A stretch of 64,000 nt of DNA. Source: Opitutia bacterium. GTDB lineage: Bacteria; Verrucomicrobiota; Verrucomicrobiia; Opitutales; Opitutaceae. The position numbers were made by a program, and so were the translations under genes. Below the pieces are notes generated by a model. That model made no database searches. It was not told the origin of the DNA and saw only the letters and a list, made by a program, of their open reading frames with translations. Below are positions 43,827-50,712 of this stretch, piece by piece (within the stretch, counting starts at the first letter, position 1; each line of letters starts with the position of its first letter). The stretch spans positions 1 to 64,000 of the forward strand of contig JACPPI010000029.1 of assembly GCA_016190985.1 (NCBI GenBank), read 5' to 3'.

Positions 43827-45245
43827 ATGGCCCGCTCCGTCGATGATTCCGGCTCCCTTTTTGGCGACGAACCCTCGCGCGCCGACCCTCCGCTGCCAGG
43901 CAGGCCCGCCGCGCATCCTCCTTCGCCCGATGGGCTACGGCGGACAAGTCAGCCGCTCGCCGCGCGGATGCGCCCGCAGTCGCTCGGGGAACTCGTCGGT
44001 CAGGAGCACATCCTGCAGGCAGGCAGCCTGCTGCCCCGGCTGATCGCCAGCAACCGCTTCGGCAGCCTGCTCTTCTACGGCCCGCCGGGCTGCGGCAAGA
44101 CGAGCCTCGCCGAGGTCATCGCCCGCGAGACGAAAAGCCGCTTCGTGCGCGTCAACGCCGTTATGTCCAACGTGGCCGAGCTGCGCGAAATCCTCGCGGC
44201 GGCCCGGCGGCGGACCGAGGCCGCGACGGATGCGACGGCCCCGGCGGCGACGATCCTCTTCATCGACGAGCTGCACCGCTTCAACAAGTCGCAGCAGGAC
44301 CTGCTGCTGCCCGACGTGGAGGAGGGCAGCGTGCGCCTGATCGGGGCGACCACGCACAACCCCGGATTCTATGTCAATCCGCCGCTGCTCAGCCGCAGTC
44401 ACCTGTTCCGGCTCGAACCCCTCGCGGCCGGCGCCGTGGCCGGCGTCTTACGGCGCGCCCTCACCGATGTGGAGCGCGGCCTCGGCGGGCGCGGGCACAC
44501 GGCGCCGGACAAGGTGCTGGCCGATCTCGCCGTGCTGTGCGACGGCGACCTCCGCCGCGCGCTCAACGCCCTCGAGGTCATCGCGCTCTCGTTGCCGGAG
44601 CAGGCGGCCATCGGCGAAAAGGAGCTGGAGCTCTTCGCCCGCGAGCGGCGCATCCGCTACGACGCCGACGAGGACGAGCACTACGACACCATCTCGGCCT
44701 TCATCAAGAGCTGTCGCGGCAGCGATCCCGACGCGGCGATGTATTGGCTGGCGAAGATGCTGGCCGGCGGCGAGGACCCGCGCTTCATCGCCCGGCGGCT
44801 CGTGATCCTCGCCAGCGAGGACGTGGGCCTGGCCGACCCGCAGGCGCTGCCGCTCACGGTGGCGGCGCACCACGCCTGCGATTTCATCGGCCTGCCCGAG
44901 GCCGAGCTGACGCTCGCGCACGCCACGCTCTACATCGCCACGGCGCCGAAGAGCAACTCGGCGACCCTCGCGCTCGCCGCGGCCCACGGCGTGCTCAAGG
45001 AGGCGCCCGTGCAGGCCGTGCCGGTGCCGCTCCGCGACAAGAGCGGGGCCGCCAGCAAGCAGGCCGGCCACGGGAAGGGCTACCTGTATTCGCACGACTA
45101 CCCGGAGAACATCTCCGGCCAGGCTTATCTCGAAAAACCGCTCGCGCTCTACACGCCCAAGACGGCCGGCTGGGAGGCGAAGATCGCCGAGCGGCTGGCG
45201 CGGTGGCGGGAGCTAAGGGCGAAGATGACCCAGGGCCCGAAGTAG
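43827..45245 (+). CDS. rarA: Replication-associated recombination protein A (AAA+ ATPase)
   Basis: 472-residue MgsA/RarA/WRNIP1-family ATPase acting at stalled replication forks. Walker A is LLFYGPPGCGKTSLAEV, Walker B ILFIDELHRFNKSQQD; sensor and arginine-finger region are GATTHNPGFYVNPPLLSR. The C-terminal tetramerisation part (SRGSDPDAAMYWLAKMLAGG-like, then LASEDVGLADPQAL) is complete. The ATG at 43827 gives MARSVDDSGSLFGDEP. The stop TAG is part of a 'gtaggggcg' hairpin arm. Confidence 0.95.
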   Translation: MARSVDDSGSLFGDEPSRADPPLPGRPAAHPPSPDGLRRTSQPLAARMRPQSLGELVGQEHILQAGSLLPRLIASNRFGSLLFYGPPGCGKTSLAEVIARETKSRFVRVNAVMSNVAELREILAAARRRTEAATDATAPAATILFIDELHRFNKSQQDLLLPDVEEGSVRLIGATTHNPGFYVNPPLLSRSHLFRLEPLAAGAVAGVLRRALTDVERGLGGRGHTAPDKVLADLAVLCDGDLRRALNALEVIALSLPEQAAIGEKELELFARERRIRYDADEDEHYDTISAFIKSCRGSDPDAAMYWLAKMLAGGEDPRFIARRLVILASEDVGLADPQALPLTVAAHHACDFIGLPEAELTLAHATLYIATAPKSNSATLALAAAHGVLKEAPVQAVPVPLRDKSGAASKQAGHGKGYLYSHDYPENISGQAYLEKPLALYTPKTAGWEAKIAERLARWRELRAKMTQGPK

Positions 45246-45266
45246 GGGCGCAGTCTTGCTGCGCCC
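45246..45266. repeat. Hairpin 'gggcgcag-tcttg-ctgcgccc' at the rarA stop
   Basis: A perfect 8-bp stem starting immediately after the rarA stop codon. Sister of the hairpin at 41623-41643. It may protect the mRNA end, but no T-run follows. Confidence 0.75.
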
Positions 45267-45279
45267 ACGTGTCTGCTTT

Positions 45280-45328
45280 TGTGGGAGCGACCTTGGTCGC
45301 GACAGTCGCGTGCAAGCACGCTCCCACA
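45280..45328. repeat. REP-like hairpin, 'tgtgggagcgaccttgg' family
   Basis: A 49-bp palindrome nearly identical to 141-189 (difference: gtgcaagcacg for gtgccagcacg). Between rarA and a secreted-protein gene. Confidence 0.88.
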
Positions 45329-45418
45329 CTCTCAGCACAGGGCAGGTCAGGCGCCGGGGTGTTGGGTGCATGAGCCGTAAAACGGGCCTTTATCCCCCGG
45401 TCGCCCTCCACCCCGGGC

Positions 45419-45446
45419 TTGCACGGGCGGATTGGCTGGCTAGAGT
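45419..45446 (+). promoter_or_regulatory. Possible sigma-70-type promoter
   Basis: ttgcac (45419-45424) and tagagt (45441-45446) are separated by 16 bases, ending 6 bases before the ATG at 45453. If used, transcription would be almost leaderless. Sequence match only. Confidence 0.3.
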
Positions 45447-45452
45447 GCGGCC

Positions 45453-45965
45453 ATGAAATTGCTCGCCGTCGCCACCTGTCTTTTGTTCGCCACCGGCCTG
45501 ATTCAGGCGCAGACGCCCGCGGCAGCCAAGTCGGCCGACCTGAAGGCTCCGGCGCCCGATGCGGCCGCACCCAAGGCGCCCGCAGGCAAAGCCGCCACCG
45601 CGGCCCCTCCGGCCAAGAAAGTTGAAAAGAAAAAAGAGGAGCTGCCGAAGATTCCCGGCACCGTGATCAACCGGCCCAACGGCACGTTCCTCGGCCTCGA
45701 GGTGGTGGGCGGCAACTTCAAGCTCACGTTCTACGACAAGAAGCACAAGCCCATGGCGGTGGACGTGACCCGCGCCACGGCGCGCTGGCCCAATCCGCGT
45801 TCGCCCGGCGACAACCGCACCGTGCTCAACGGCAGCGGCGCCGCCCTCGTGGGCCAGAAGCCGGTCGTGCCCCCGTTCAAATTCAACGTGTTCCTCACGC
45901 TGCTCGTGGGCGAGGGCGAGGAGGCCAAGGCGGTCGAGAATTACACCGTGGCGTTCAAGGGCTGA
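45453..45965 (+). CDS. Predicted secreted protein with Ala/Pro/Lys-rich linker
   Basis: 170 residues. The signal peptide MKLLAVATCLLFATGLIQAQ is followed by a low-complexity linker (about 22-62, rich in AAPKAP) and a compact C-terminal domain from KIPGTVINRPNGTFLGLEVV to the end, which looks beta-rich. No known family recognised. Likely periplasmic or surface-exposed. Confidence 0.8.
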   Translation: MKLLAVATCLLFATGLIQAQTPAAAKSADLKAPAPDAAAPKAPAGKAATAAPPAKKVEKKKEELPKIPGTVINRPNGTFLGLEVVGGNFKLTFYDKKHKPMAVDVTRATARWPNPRSPGDNRTVLNGSGAALVGQKPVVPPFKFNVFLTLLVGEGEEAKAVENYTVAFKG

Positions 45966-46074
45966 ACCATGCGCCCAGGCCCAAACCTAGCGGCTTCGCC
46001 GGGTTCTCAAGCAACTTGGCAAACGTCAAGACCCGATGCCTTCAGGTCGGATTTGAACACTCATTGAAGCGAAA

Positions 46075-46851
46075 ATGCTCAAGCCGAACTTGATCGTCAC
46101 ATTTCTAGCCTGGCTGCTGTTCTCAGCCGTAGGCGCACTTTCGGCGGAACGGGATCCCAACATGCTGCATGTCCTAAGCAGCAACGCCAGTCACCCGGCA
46201 ATTTCCAAACTGGTTCCGTTGTTTGAGCAGCAATTCCAGGCCAAAGTGCGGGTTGAATATGCCAATAATCCAATACTCAAGCAGCAGATCGAAGCAGGAG
46301 CTGAATTCGATGTGGTGATTATCGAGCCCAAGATGCTTCAGGAGCTTGCGCAACGGGGCTTGGTTGCTGAAAACTCGATCGTCCCGTTAGCGGCAATCGG
46401 CATGGCATTAGTATCGAAAGAAGGTGCTCCTGCGGTGGATATCGGCTCCGTGGAATCCTTCAAAAAGGTCCTGCTTTCAGCAAAATCAATCGCCTACACC
46501 GCTGACGGGCACAGCGGGGCGGTTTTTCTAAGCACACTCGAAAAATTAGGCCTCACCGAGCAAATGAAACCGAAACTCGTGCCGGTTGTGGGCCGGCTTT
46601 CCACTCTGGCCGTGGCGGAGGGTGAAGCGCAATACACAGCCTTTCCTTTGGCGGGTTCTGTTCCGGGTGGCCAAATGGCGGGTAAGTTCCCGGATGCAGT
46701 GCAAACATATATCGGGATTTCGGCCGCCAAAAGCTCACGCTCGCTCGGTCCGGTATTACGAGATAAATTCCTGAAGTATCTTCAGTCGGAGCCGGCCAGG
46801 ACTCTGTTTGGATCCATGGGGTTTTCGCCGGCACCGTCCAGGCAGAAATAG
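46075..46851 (+). CDS. Orphan ModA-like periplasmic substrate-binding protein
   Basis: 258 residues with signal peptide (MLKPNLIVTFLAWLLFSAVG). The fold is that of type II periplasmic binding proteins of the molybdate group: HVLSSNASHPAISKLVPLFE, FDVVIIEPKMLQELAQRG, SIAYTADGHSGAVFLSTLEK and TAFPLAGSVPGG. No permease or ATPase gene lies next to it, and base composition is AT-richer than its neighbours, suggesting transfer. Could bind molybdate, tungstate or an organic ligand. Confidence 0.78.
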   Translation: MLKPNLIVTFLAWLLFSAVGALSAERDPNMLHVLSSNASHPAISKLVPLFEQQFQAKVRVEYANNPILKQQIEAGAEFDVVIIEPKMLQELAQRGLVAENSIVPLAAIGMALVSKEGAPAVDIGSVESFKKVLLSAKSIAYTADGHSGAVFLSTLEKLGLTEQMKPKLVPVVGRLSTLAVAEGEAQYTAFPLAGSVPGGQMAGKFPDAVQTYIGISAAKSSRSLGPVLRDKFLKYLQSEPARTLFGSMGFSPAPSRQK

Positions 46852-47009
46852 ACCCGGCCCTGCCCAAGATGCCCGGTTTCGGTTTTTGAGAGCGCCAACC
46901 GTCCGGTGCCAGCCCGCTGCCAGTCAGCTGCGGAGGATGGCCGGGAACGGGCGGCCAACCCCGGATTTGACAGCGGCGGCGGGGTTGCAAAGCTTGACCG
47001 CTTTCCACC

Positions 47010-48104
47010 ATGTCCGCCGCCACGCCCTTTGACTCCATCGAGCACGCGATCCAGACGATCGCCGCCGGGGGCTTGATCGTCGTCACGGACGACGAGGGCC
47101 GAGAGAACGAGGGCGACCTGGTCATGGCGGCGGAGAAGGCGACGCCGGAGCTGGTCAACATGATGATCCGCCACGCCCGCGGCCTGATCTGCGTGCCGAT
47201 GGTGGAGCCGCAGTTGAAGCGCCTCGGCATCAATCCCATGGTGCAGCAGAACCGCGAGGCCCACGGCACGGCCTTCACCGTGTCGGTGGACGCGGCCGAG
47301 GGCATCACGACGGGCATCAGCGCCTTTGACCGCGCCCGCACCATCCGGCTGCTGGCCGACCCGGCGACCCGCTCGGACGAGCTGGTGCAGCCGGGCCACA
47401 TCTTCCCGTTGTGCTCCCGGTCCGGCGGCGTGCTGGAGCGCGCCGGCCACACCGAGGCGGCGGTGGACCTCGCCGCGCTGGCCGGGCTGAAACCCGCCGC
47501 CGTGATCTGCGAGGTGCTGAGCGAGGACGGCACCATGGCGCGCCTGCCCGAGCTGATTGAATTCAAGCAGCGGCACAAGCTGCCCCTCATCTCCATCTCC
47601 GCGCTGATCGAATACCGGCACCGCCGCGAGCAGCTGGTGGAGCAGGTGGCGACGCGGCCCTTCGCCTCGGAATACGGCGAGTTCCAGCTCCACGTTTTCC
47701 GCAGCAAGGTCGACGGGCGGCACCACCTCGCCTTCACCAAGGGCCGGCTCGACGCCGCGCCCACGCTGGTGCGTGTCCACACGGAGAACCTGCTGAGCGA
47801 CGTCTTCCACGCGCGCGACATGGGCGGCCACCGCTCGCTGCTGGCCTCGCTGGAGCGCGTGGCCCAGGCCGGCCACGGCGTGATCGTCTACATGGAGCAG
47901 ACCGGCCGCATGCAGGAGGCCCTGCTGAACGCCGGCCAGCGGGCCCCCGGCGGCGGTCCCGCCAACCTGCGCGACTACGGGATCGGTGCCCAGATCCTGA
48001 CCGCCCTCGGCCTGAAGAAAATCCGCCTGCTGCAACACTCGCCCCGCCGCGTCGTCGGCCTCGACGGCTACGGGCTGGAGATCGTGGAGCAGATACCGGT
48101 CTGA
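47010..48104 (+). CDS. ribB: RibBA-type protein: active-looking RibB domain, degenerate GTP cyclohydrolase II domain
   Basis: 364 residues. The N-terminal 3,4-dihydroxy-2-butanone-4-phosphate synthase domain is intact: VTDDEGRENEGDLVMAAEKA, GTAFTVSVDAAEGITTGISA and SGGVLERAGHTEAAVDLA. The C-terminal GTP cyclohydrolase II-like domain keeps its ends (FHARDMGGHRSLLASL; LRDYGIGAQIL; PRRVVGLDGYGLEIVEQ), but the zinc-binding cysteines normally in a SECLTGD...RCDCG segment are replaced (HTENLLSDVFHARDMGG). GTP cyclohydrolase activity is therefore unlikely. First of a ribB-ribH-nusB unit. Confidence 0.9.
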   Translation: MSAATPFDSIEHAIQTIAAGGLIVVTDDEGRENEGDLVMAAEKATPELVNMMIRHARGLICVPMVEPQLKRLGINPMVQQNREAHGTAFTVSVDAAEGITTGISAFDRARTIRLLADPATRSDELVQPGHIFPLCSRSGGVLERAGHTEAAVDLAALAGLKPAAVICEVLSEDGTMARLPELIEFKQRHKLPLISISALIEYRHRREQLVEQVATRPFASEYGEFQLHVFRSKVDGRHHLAFTKGRLDAAPTLVRVHTENLLSDVFHARDMGGHRSLLASLERVAQAGHGVIVYMEQTGRMQEALLNAGQRAPGGGPANLRDYGIGAQILTALGLKKIRLLQHSPRRVVGLDGYGLEIVEQIPV

Positions 48105-48150
48105 GATTTCGATTGCGGCACGACCGCTTCCACTCTGCCCTGAACCCTCC

Positions 48151-48660
48151 ATGAGCCTCGCCGCGCCCAAAGAAATCACGCTCGATGGTGCCCCGTTTTC
48201 GGTCGGCATCGTCGCCGCGCGCTTCAACCCCGCGCTGGTGGAGGCGCTGCTGCGCGCCGTGCGGGCCGGACTGGCCGCCGCCGGGGTGAAGACATCGCGC
48301 GTCACGGTCCTCCGCGTGCCGGGCTCGCACGAGTTGCCCGTCGCGGCCCAGTGGCTGGCGCGGGGCGGCCGGCGCGATGTCGTCGTCGCCCTCGGCGTGC
48401 TGATCGGCGGCGACACCAACCACCACGAGATGGTGGGGCAGAGCGTGTCGCACGCGTTCCAGCAGGTGGCGCTCGCGACCGGCGTTCCGGTCGTCAACGG
48501 CGTCATCGTGGCCGACAATGTGAAGCAGGCGCGGGCGCGCTGCACCGGCCGCATCAACCGCGGCGCGGAGTTCGCGCGCGCCGCGCTGGAGATGGCGGCG
48601 CTGAAGCGCGCCACGCCTGTTTCGCCCAGGCTACGCAGGCCAAGACGGAGGAATTCATGA
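48151..48660 (+). CDS. ribH: 6,7-dimethyl-8-ribityllumazine synthase
   Basis: 169 residues. Penultimate riboflavin enzyme, joining the RibB product with the diaminouracil. Motifs: VGIVAARFNPALVEALL, VLRVPGSHELPVAAQWLA, VVVALGVLIGGDTNHHEMVG (catalytic His) and VSHAFQQVALATGVPVVNGV. Normal length plus a short basic tail. The stop overlaps the nusB start. Confidence 0.95.
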   Translation: MSLAAPKEITLDGAPFSVGIVAARFNPALVEALLRAVRAGLAAAGVKTSRVTVLRVPGSHELPVAAQWLARGGRRDVVVALGVLIGGDTNHHEMVGQSVSHAFQQVALATGVPVVNGVIVADNVKQARARCTGRINRGAEFARAALEMAALKRATPVSPRLRRPRRRNS

Positions 48661-49103
48661 CCAGCCAGTTCACCCAGCGCCGGGAGTGCCGCGCCGCGGC
48701 CTTCCAGTATCTTTATTCCTGGAGCGTCAACCAGCCCTCCAGCCCGACGGACGACCTGCGGCTGTTCTTCGAGCACCTGGACAAGCCGCGCGAGCACTAC
48801 GCCTTCGCCGAGGAGCTGATCCACGGCACGATCGAGCACGTGGCCGAGATCGACGGCCACATCAAGGCGCTGGCGCACAACTGGGAGTTCGACCGCGTCG
48901 CCCGGATCGACCTCGCCATCCTGCGCCTCGCGATGTTCGAGATGCTCTACCGCAAGGACATCCCGCCCGTCGTCTCGATCAACGAGGCCATCGACCTGAG
49001 CAAGCAGTATTCCAGCGCCGACGCGAAGCGGTTCATCAACGGCATCCTCGACCGCATGAAGGACAAGCTCGGCCGCGACTCGCGCAAGCCGGCCACGGAG
49101 TGA
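48657..49103 (+). CDS. nusB: Transcription antitermination factor NusB
   Basis: 148-residue all-helical RNA-binding protein of the rRNA antitermination complex. Typical: TQRRECRAAAFQYLYSW and RIDLAILRLAMFEMLYRKDI, with PPVVSINEAIDLSKQYSSAD and KRFINGILDRM. Starts at the ATG at 48657 overlapping the ribH stop, the common ribH-nusB arrangement. Confidence 0.96.
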   Translation: MTSQFTQRRECRAAAFQYLYSWSVNQPSSPTDDLRLFFEHLDKPREHYAFAEELIHGTIEHVAEIDGHIKALAHNWEFDRVARIDLAILRLAMFEMLYRKDIPPVVSINEAIDLSKQYSSADAKRFINGILDRMKDKLGRDSRKPATE

Positions 49104-49117
49104 TGTGGAGAATTGTA

Positions 49118-49539
49118 ATCTGGAACTCAGGAAATCAGGGATGGCCGAGCTAGGAAACAAAGAGCTCAGTGGCCGGGTGATCGAGGCCGCCATCAGGGTC
49201 CATCAGGTCCTTGGGCCTGGTTTCATCGAGGCCGTCTATGAAAACGCCCTGTGCATTGAACTGGCCAAGCGCGGCCTCCGTTTTGAGCGCCAAAAGACGA
49301 TTGCGATCCGCTACGAAGGGGTGGCCGTCGGAGAGCATCGTTTGGATCTTTTGATTGAAGGTGTGTTGCTGGTGGAACTGAAAGCGGTCAGCGAACTGAA
49401 CAAGGTGTTCTTCGCCATCGGGCGGTCCTATATGAAGGCCGCCGGGGTCGAGGACGGCTTGATTCTCAATTTCTCCACCATGTCACTGACCGTAAAAAGG
49501 GTCGGGCGGGAATGGATCAATCCTTCCTGAGTTCCAGAT
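49118..49539. repeat. 16-bp perfect inverted repeats flanking the GxxExxY gene
   Basis: atctggaactcaggaa (49118-49133) and its exact complement ttcctgagttccagat (49524-49539) bracket the GxxExxY gene; the right copy contains its stop codon. No flanking direct duplication of target bases is obvious. The arrangement looks like a tiny one-gene element. Confidence 0.85.
49141..49530 (+). CDS. GxxExxY protein
   Basis: 129 residues. The family signature is VLGPGFIEAVYENALCIELA, followed by RFERQKTIAIRYEGVAVGEH and the conserved DLLIEGVLLVELKAVSEL, where Asp and ELK resemble a PD-(D/E)XK nuclease core. I chose the ATG at 49141; the GTG at 49105 would run through the left repeat arm. It separates nusB from ftsY and is AT-richer than both. 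Function is not established for the family. Confidence 0.88.
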   Translation: MAELGNKELSGRVIEAAIRVHQVLGPGFIEAVYENALCIELAKRGLRFERQKTIAIRYEGVAVGEHRLDLLIEGVLLVELKAVSELNKVFFAIGRSYMKAAGVEDGLILNFSTMSLTVKRVGREWINPS

Positions 49540-49545
49540 AAATTC

Positions 49546-50469
49546 ATGTTGTCGATTTTCAGAAAATTCAAGGACGGGCTGACCAGGACCGTCGCCGCCA
49601 TCGGGGCCAAGACCCACGGGCTCTTTGGCGGCCGCCGGATCGACGCGGCCTCGCTCGCGGAGCTGGAGGAGGCGCTCTACACCGCCGACTTCGGCGTCGA
49701 GACGACCACGGAAATCCTCGAGGAGATCAAGGCCGCCTACCGCAAGGATGCCACGCTCCAAGGCCGGCAGGCCGCCGCCATCGGCGCGGCCGTGCTGCGG
49801 CGCGTGCTCGCGGGCAGTGAAGGCCGGCTGGAGCAGCCGGCCACGAAGCCCTGCGTCATCGCCATGATCGGCGTCAACGGCTCGGGCAAGACGACGACCA
49901 CGGCCAAGCTCGCGCACCGGCTCAAGGGCGAGGGCCGGTCCGTGATCGTGGCGGCGTGCGACACCTTCCGCGCCGCGGCGGTCGAGCAGCTCAAGAGCTG
50001 GGCCACGCGGTTGCAGATCGAGATCGTGGCCAGCCACACGGGGGCGGACTCGGCGGCGGTGGCCTTCGACGCCTGGCAGGCGGCCAAGGCGCGCGGCCAC
50101 GACTGGCTGATCGTCGACACGGCGGGCCGGCTGCACACCAAGGGCAACCTGATGGAGGAGCTGGCGAAGATCCGCCGCGTGCTGCAGAAAAACGATCCCG
50201 CCGCGCCGCAGCACCGCTGGCTCGTGGTCGACGGCTCGCTCGGGGCCAACTCGATCGAGCAGGCGAAGGTGTTCCACCAGAGCTTCGGCCTCACCGGACT
50301 GGTGGTCACGAAGCTCGACGGCACGAGCCGGGGCGGGGCGCTCGCCGGCATCTGGCGGCAGCTGCGGATCCCGATCTATTTCATCGGCCTCGGCGAGCAG
50401 CCCGACGACCTCCAGCCGTTCTCGGTTGAGAACTACGCGAAAGCGGTCTTCGGGCTGGAGGCCGAGTAG
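49546..50469 (+). CDS. ftsY: Signal recognition particle receptor FtsY
   Basis: 307-residue SRP-type GTPase (NG domain) that docks SRP-ribosome complexes at the membrane. G motifs: MIGVNGSGKTTTTAKLAHRL, ACDTFRAAAVEQL, IVDTAGRLHTKGNLMEEL and VVTKLDGTSRGGALAGI. The acidic A domain of E. coli FtsY is missing, as in many phyla. The region just before the ATG is a repeat arm, so no clear ribosome binding site is visible. Confidence 0.95.
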   Translation: MLSIFRKFKDGLTRTVAAIGAKTHGLFGGRRIDAASLAELEEALYTADFGVETTTEILEEIKAAYRKDATLQGRQAAAIGAAVLRRVLAGSEGRLEQPATKPCVIAMIGVNGSGKTTTTAKLAHRLKGEGRSVIVAACDTFRAAAVEQLKSWATRLQIEIVASHTGADSAAVAFDAWQAAKARGHDWLIVDTAGRLHTKGNLMEELAKIRRVLQKNDPAAPQHRWLVVDGSLGANSIEQAKVFHQSFGLTGLVVTKLDGTSRGGALAGIWRQLRIPIYFIGLGEQPDDLQPFSVENYAKAVFGLEAE

Positions 50470-50485
50470 GAGCTGCCCCGGCCCA

Positions 50486-50610
50486 AGAGCCTGTCCGGAA
50501 ATCCGCACGTTGGTATTCGTGGGCCAGCGACCTTGGTCGCGCCCCAGAGGGCAACGAGCGCGTGCGAGCACGCTGCCCCACCACAGAAGCCCGGTTTCCG
50601 GACAGCCTCT
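50486..50610. repeat. Inverted repeat enclosing a degenerate REP-like hairpin
   Basis: Outer arms agagcctgtccggaaa (50486-50501) and tttccggacagcctct (50595-50610) differ at one base. Between them, 50519-50582 is a variant of the 'gtgggagcgaccttggtcgcg' element with a longer loop. Located downstream of ftsY. Confidence 0.75.
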
Positions 50611-50678
50611 AAGTCAACCATTGGTTGACATCAGCGCGGAGCCGGCGCCGGGAGCTGATGTCAACTAATAGTTGACTT
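50611..50678. repeat. Paired palindromes around gtcaac ... gttgac
   Basis: Two 24-base arms (50611-50634, 50655-50678) are complements except at two positions. Each arm also contains its own 17-bp palindrome: gtcaaccattggttgac and gtcaactaatagttgac. The differences between arms (C/G versus T/A) keep pairing inside each small palindrome. Lies between ftsY and the stop of a TonB receptor gene. Confidence 0.8.
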
Positions 50679-50712
50679 GGGCCTTGGGGCGCTGCGGAAA
50701 CGGAGTGGCGGG

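Noticed and set aside
46852..47009. Possible FMN riboswitch before ribB
   Set aside because: The conserved RFN-element segments (such as ggggcagggtgaaa and gaccggcggt) are not there.
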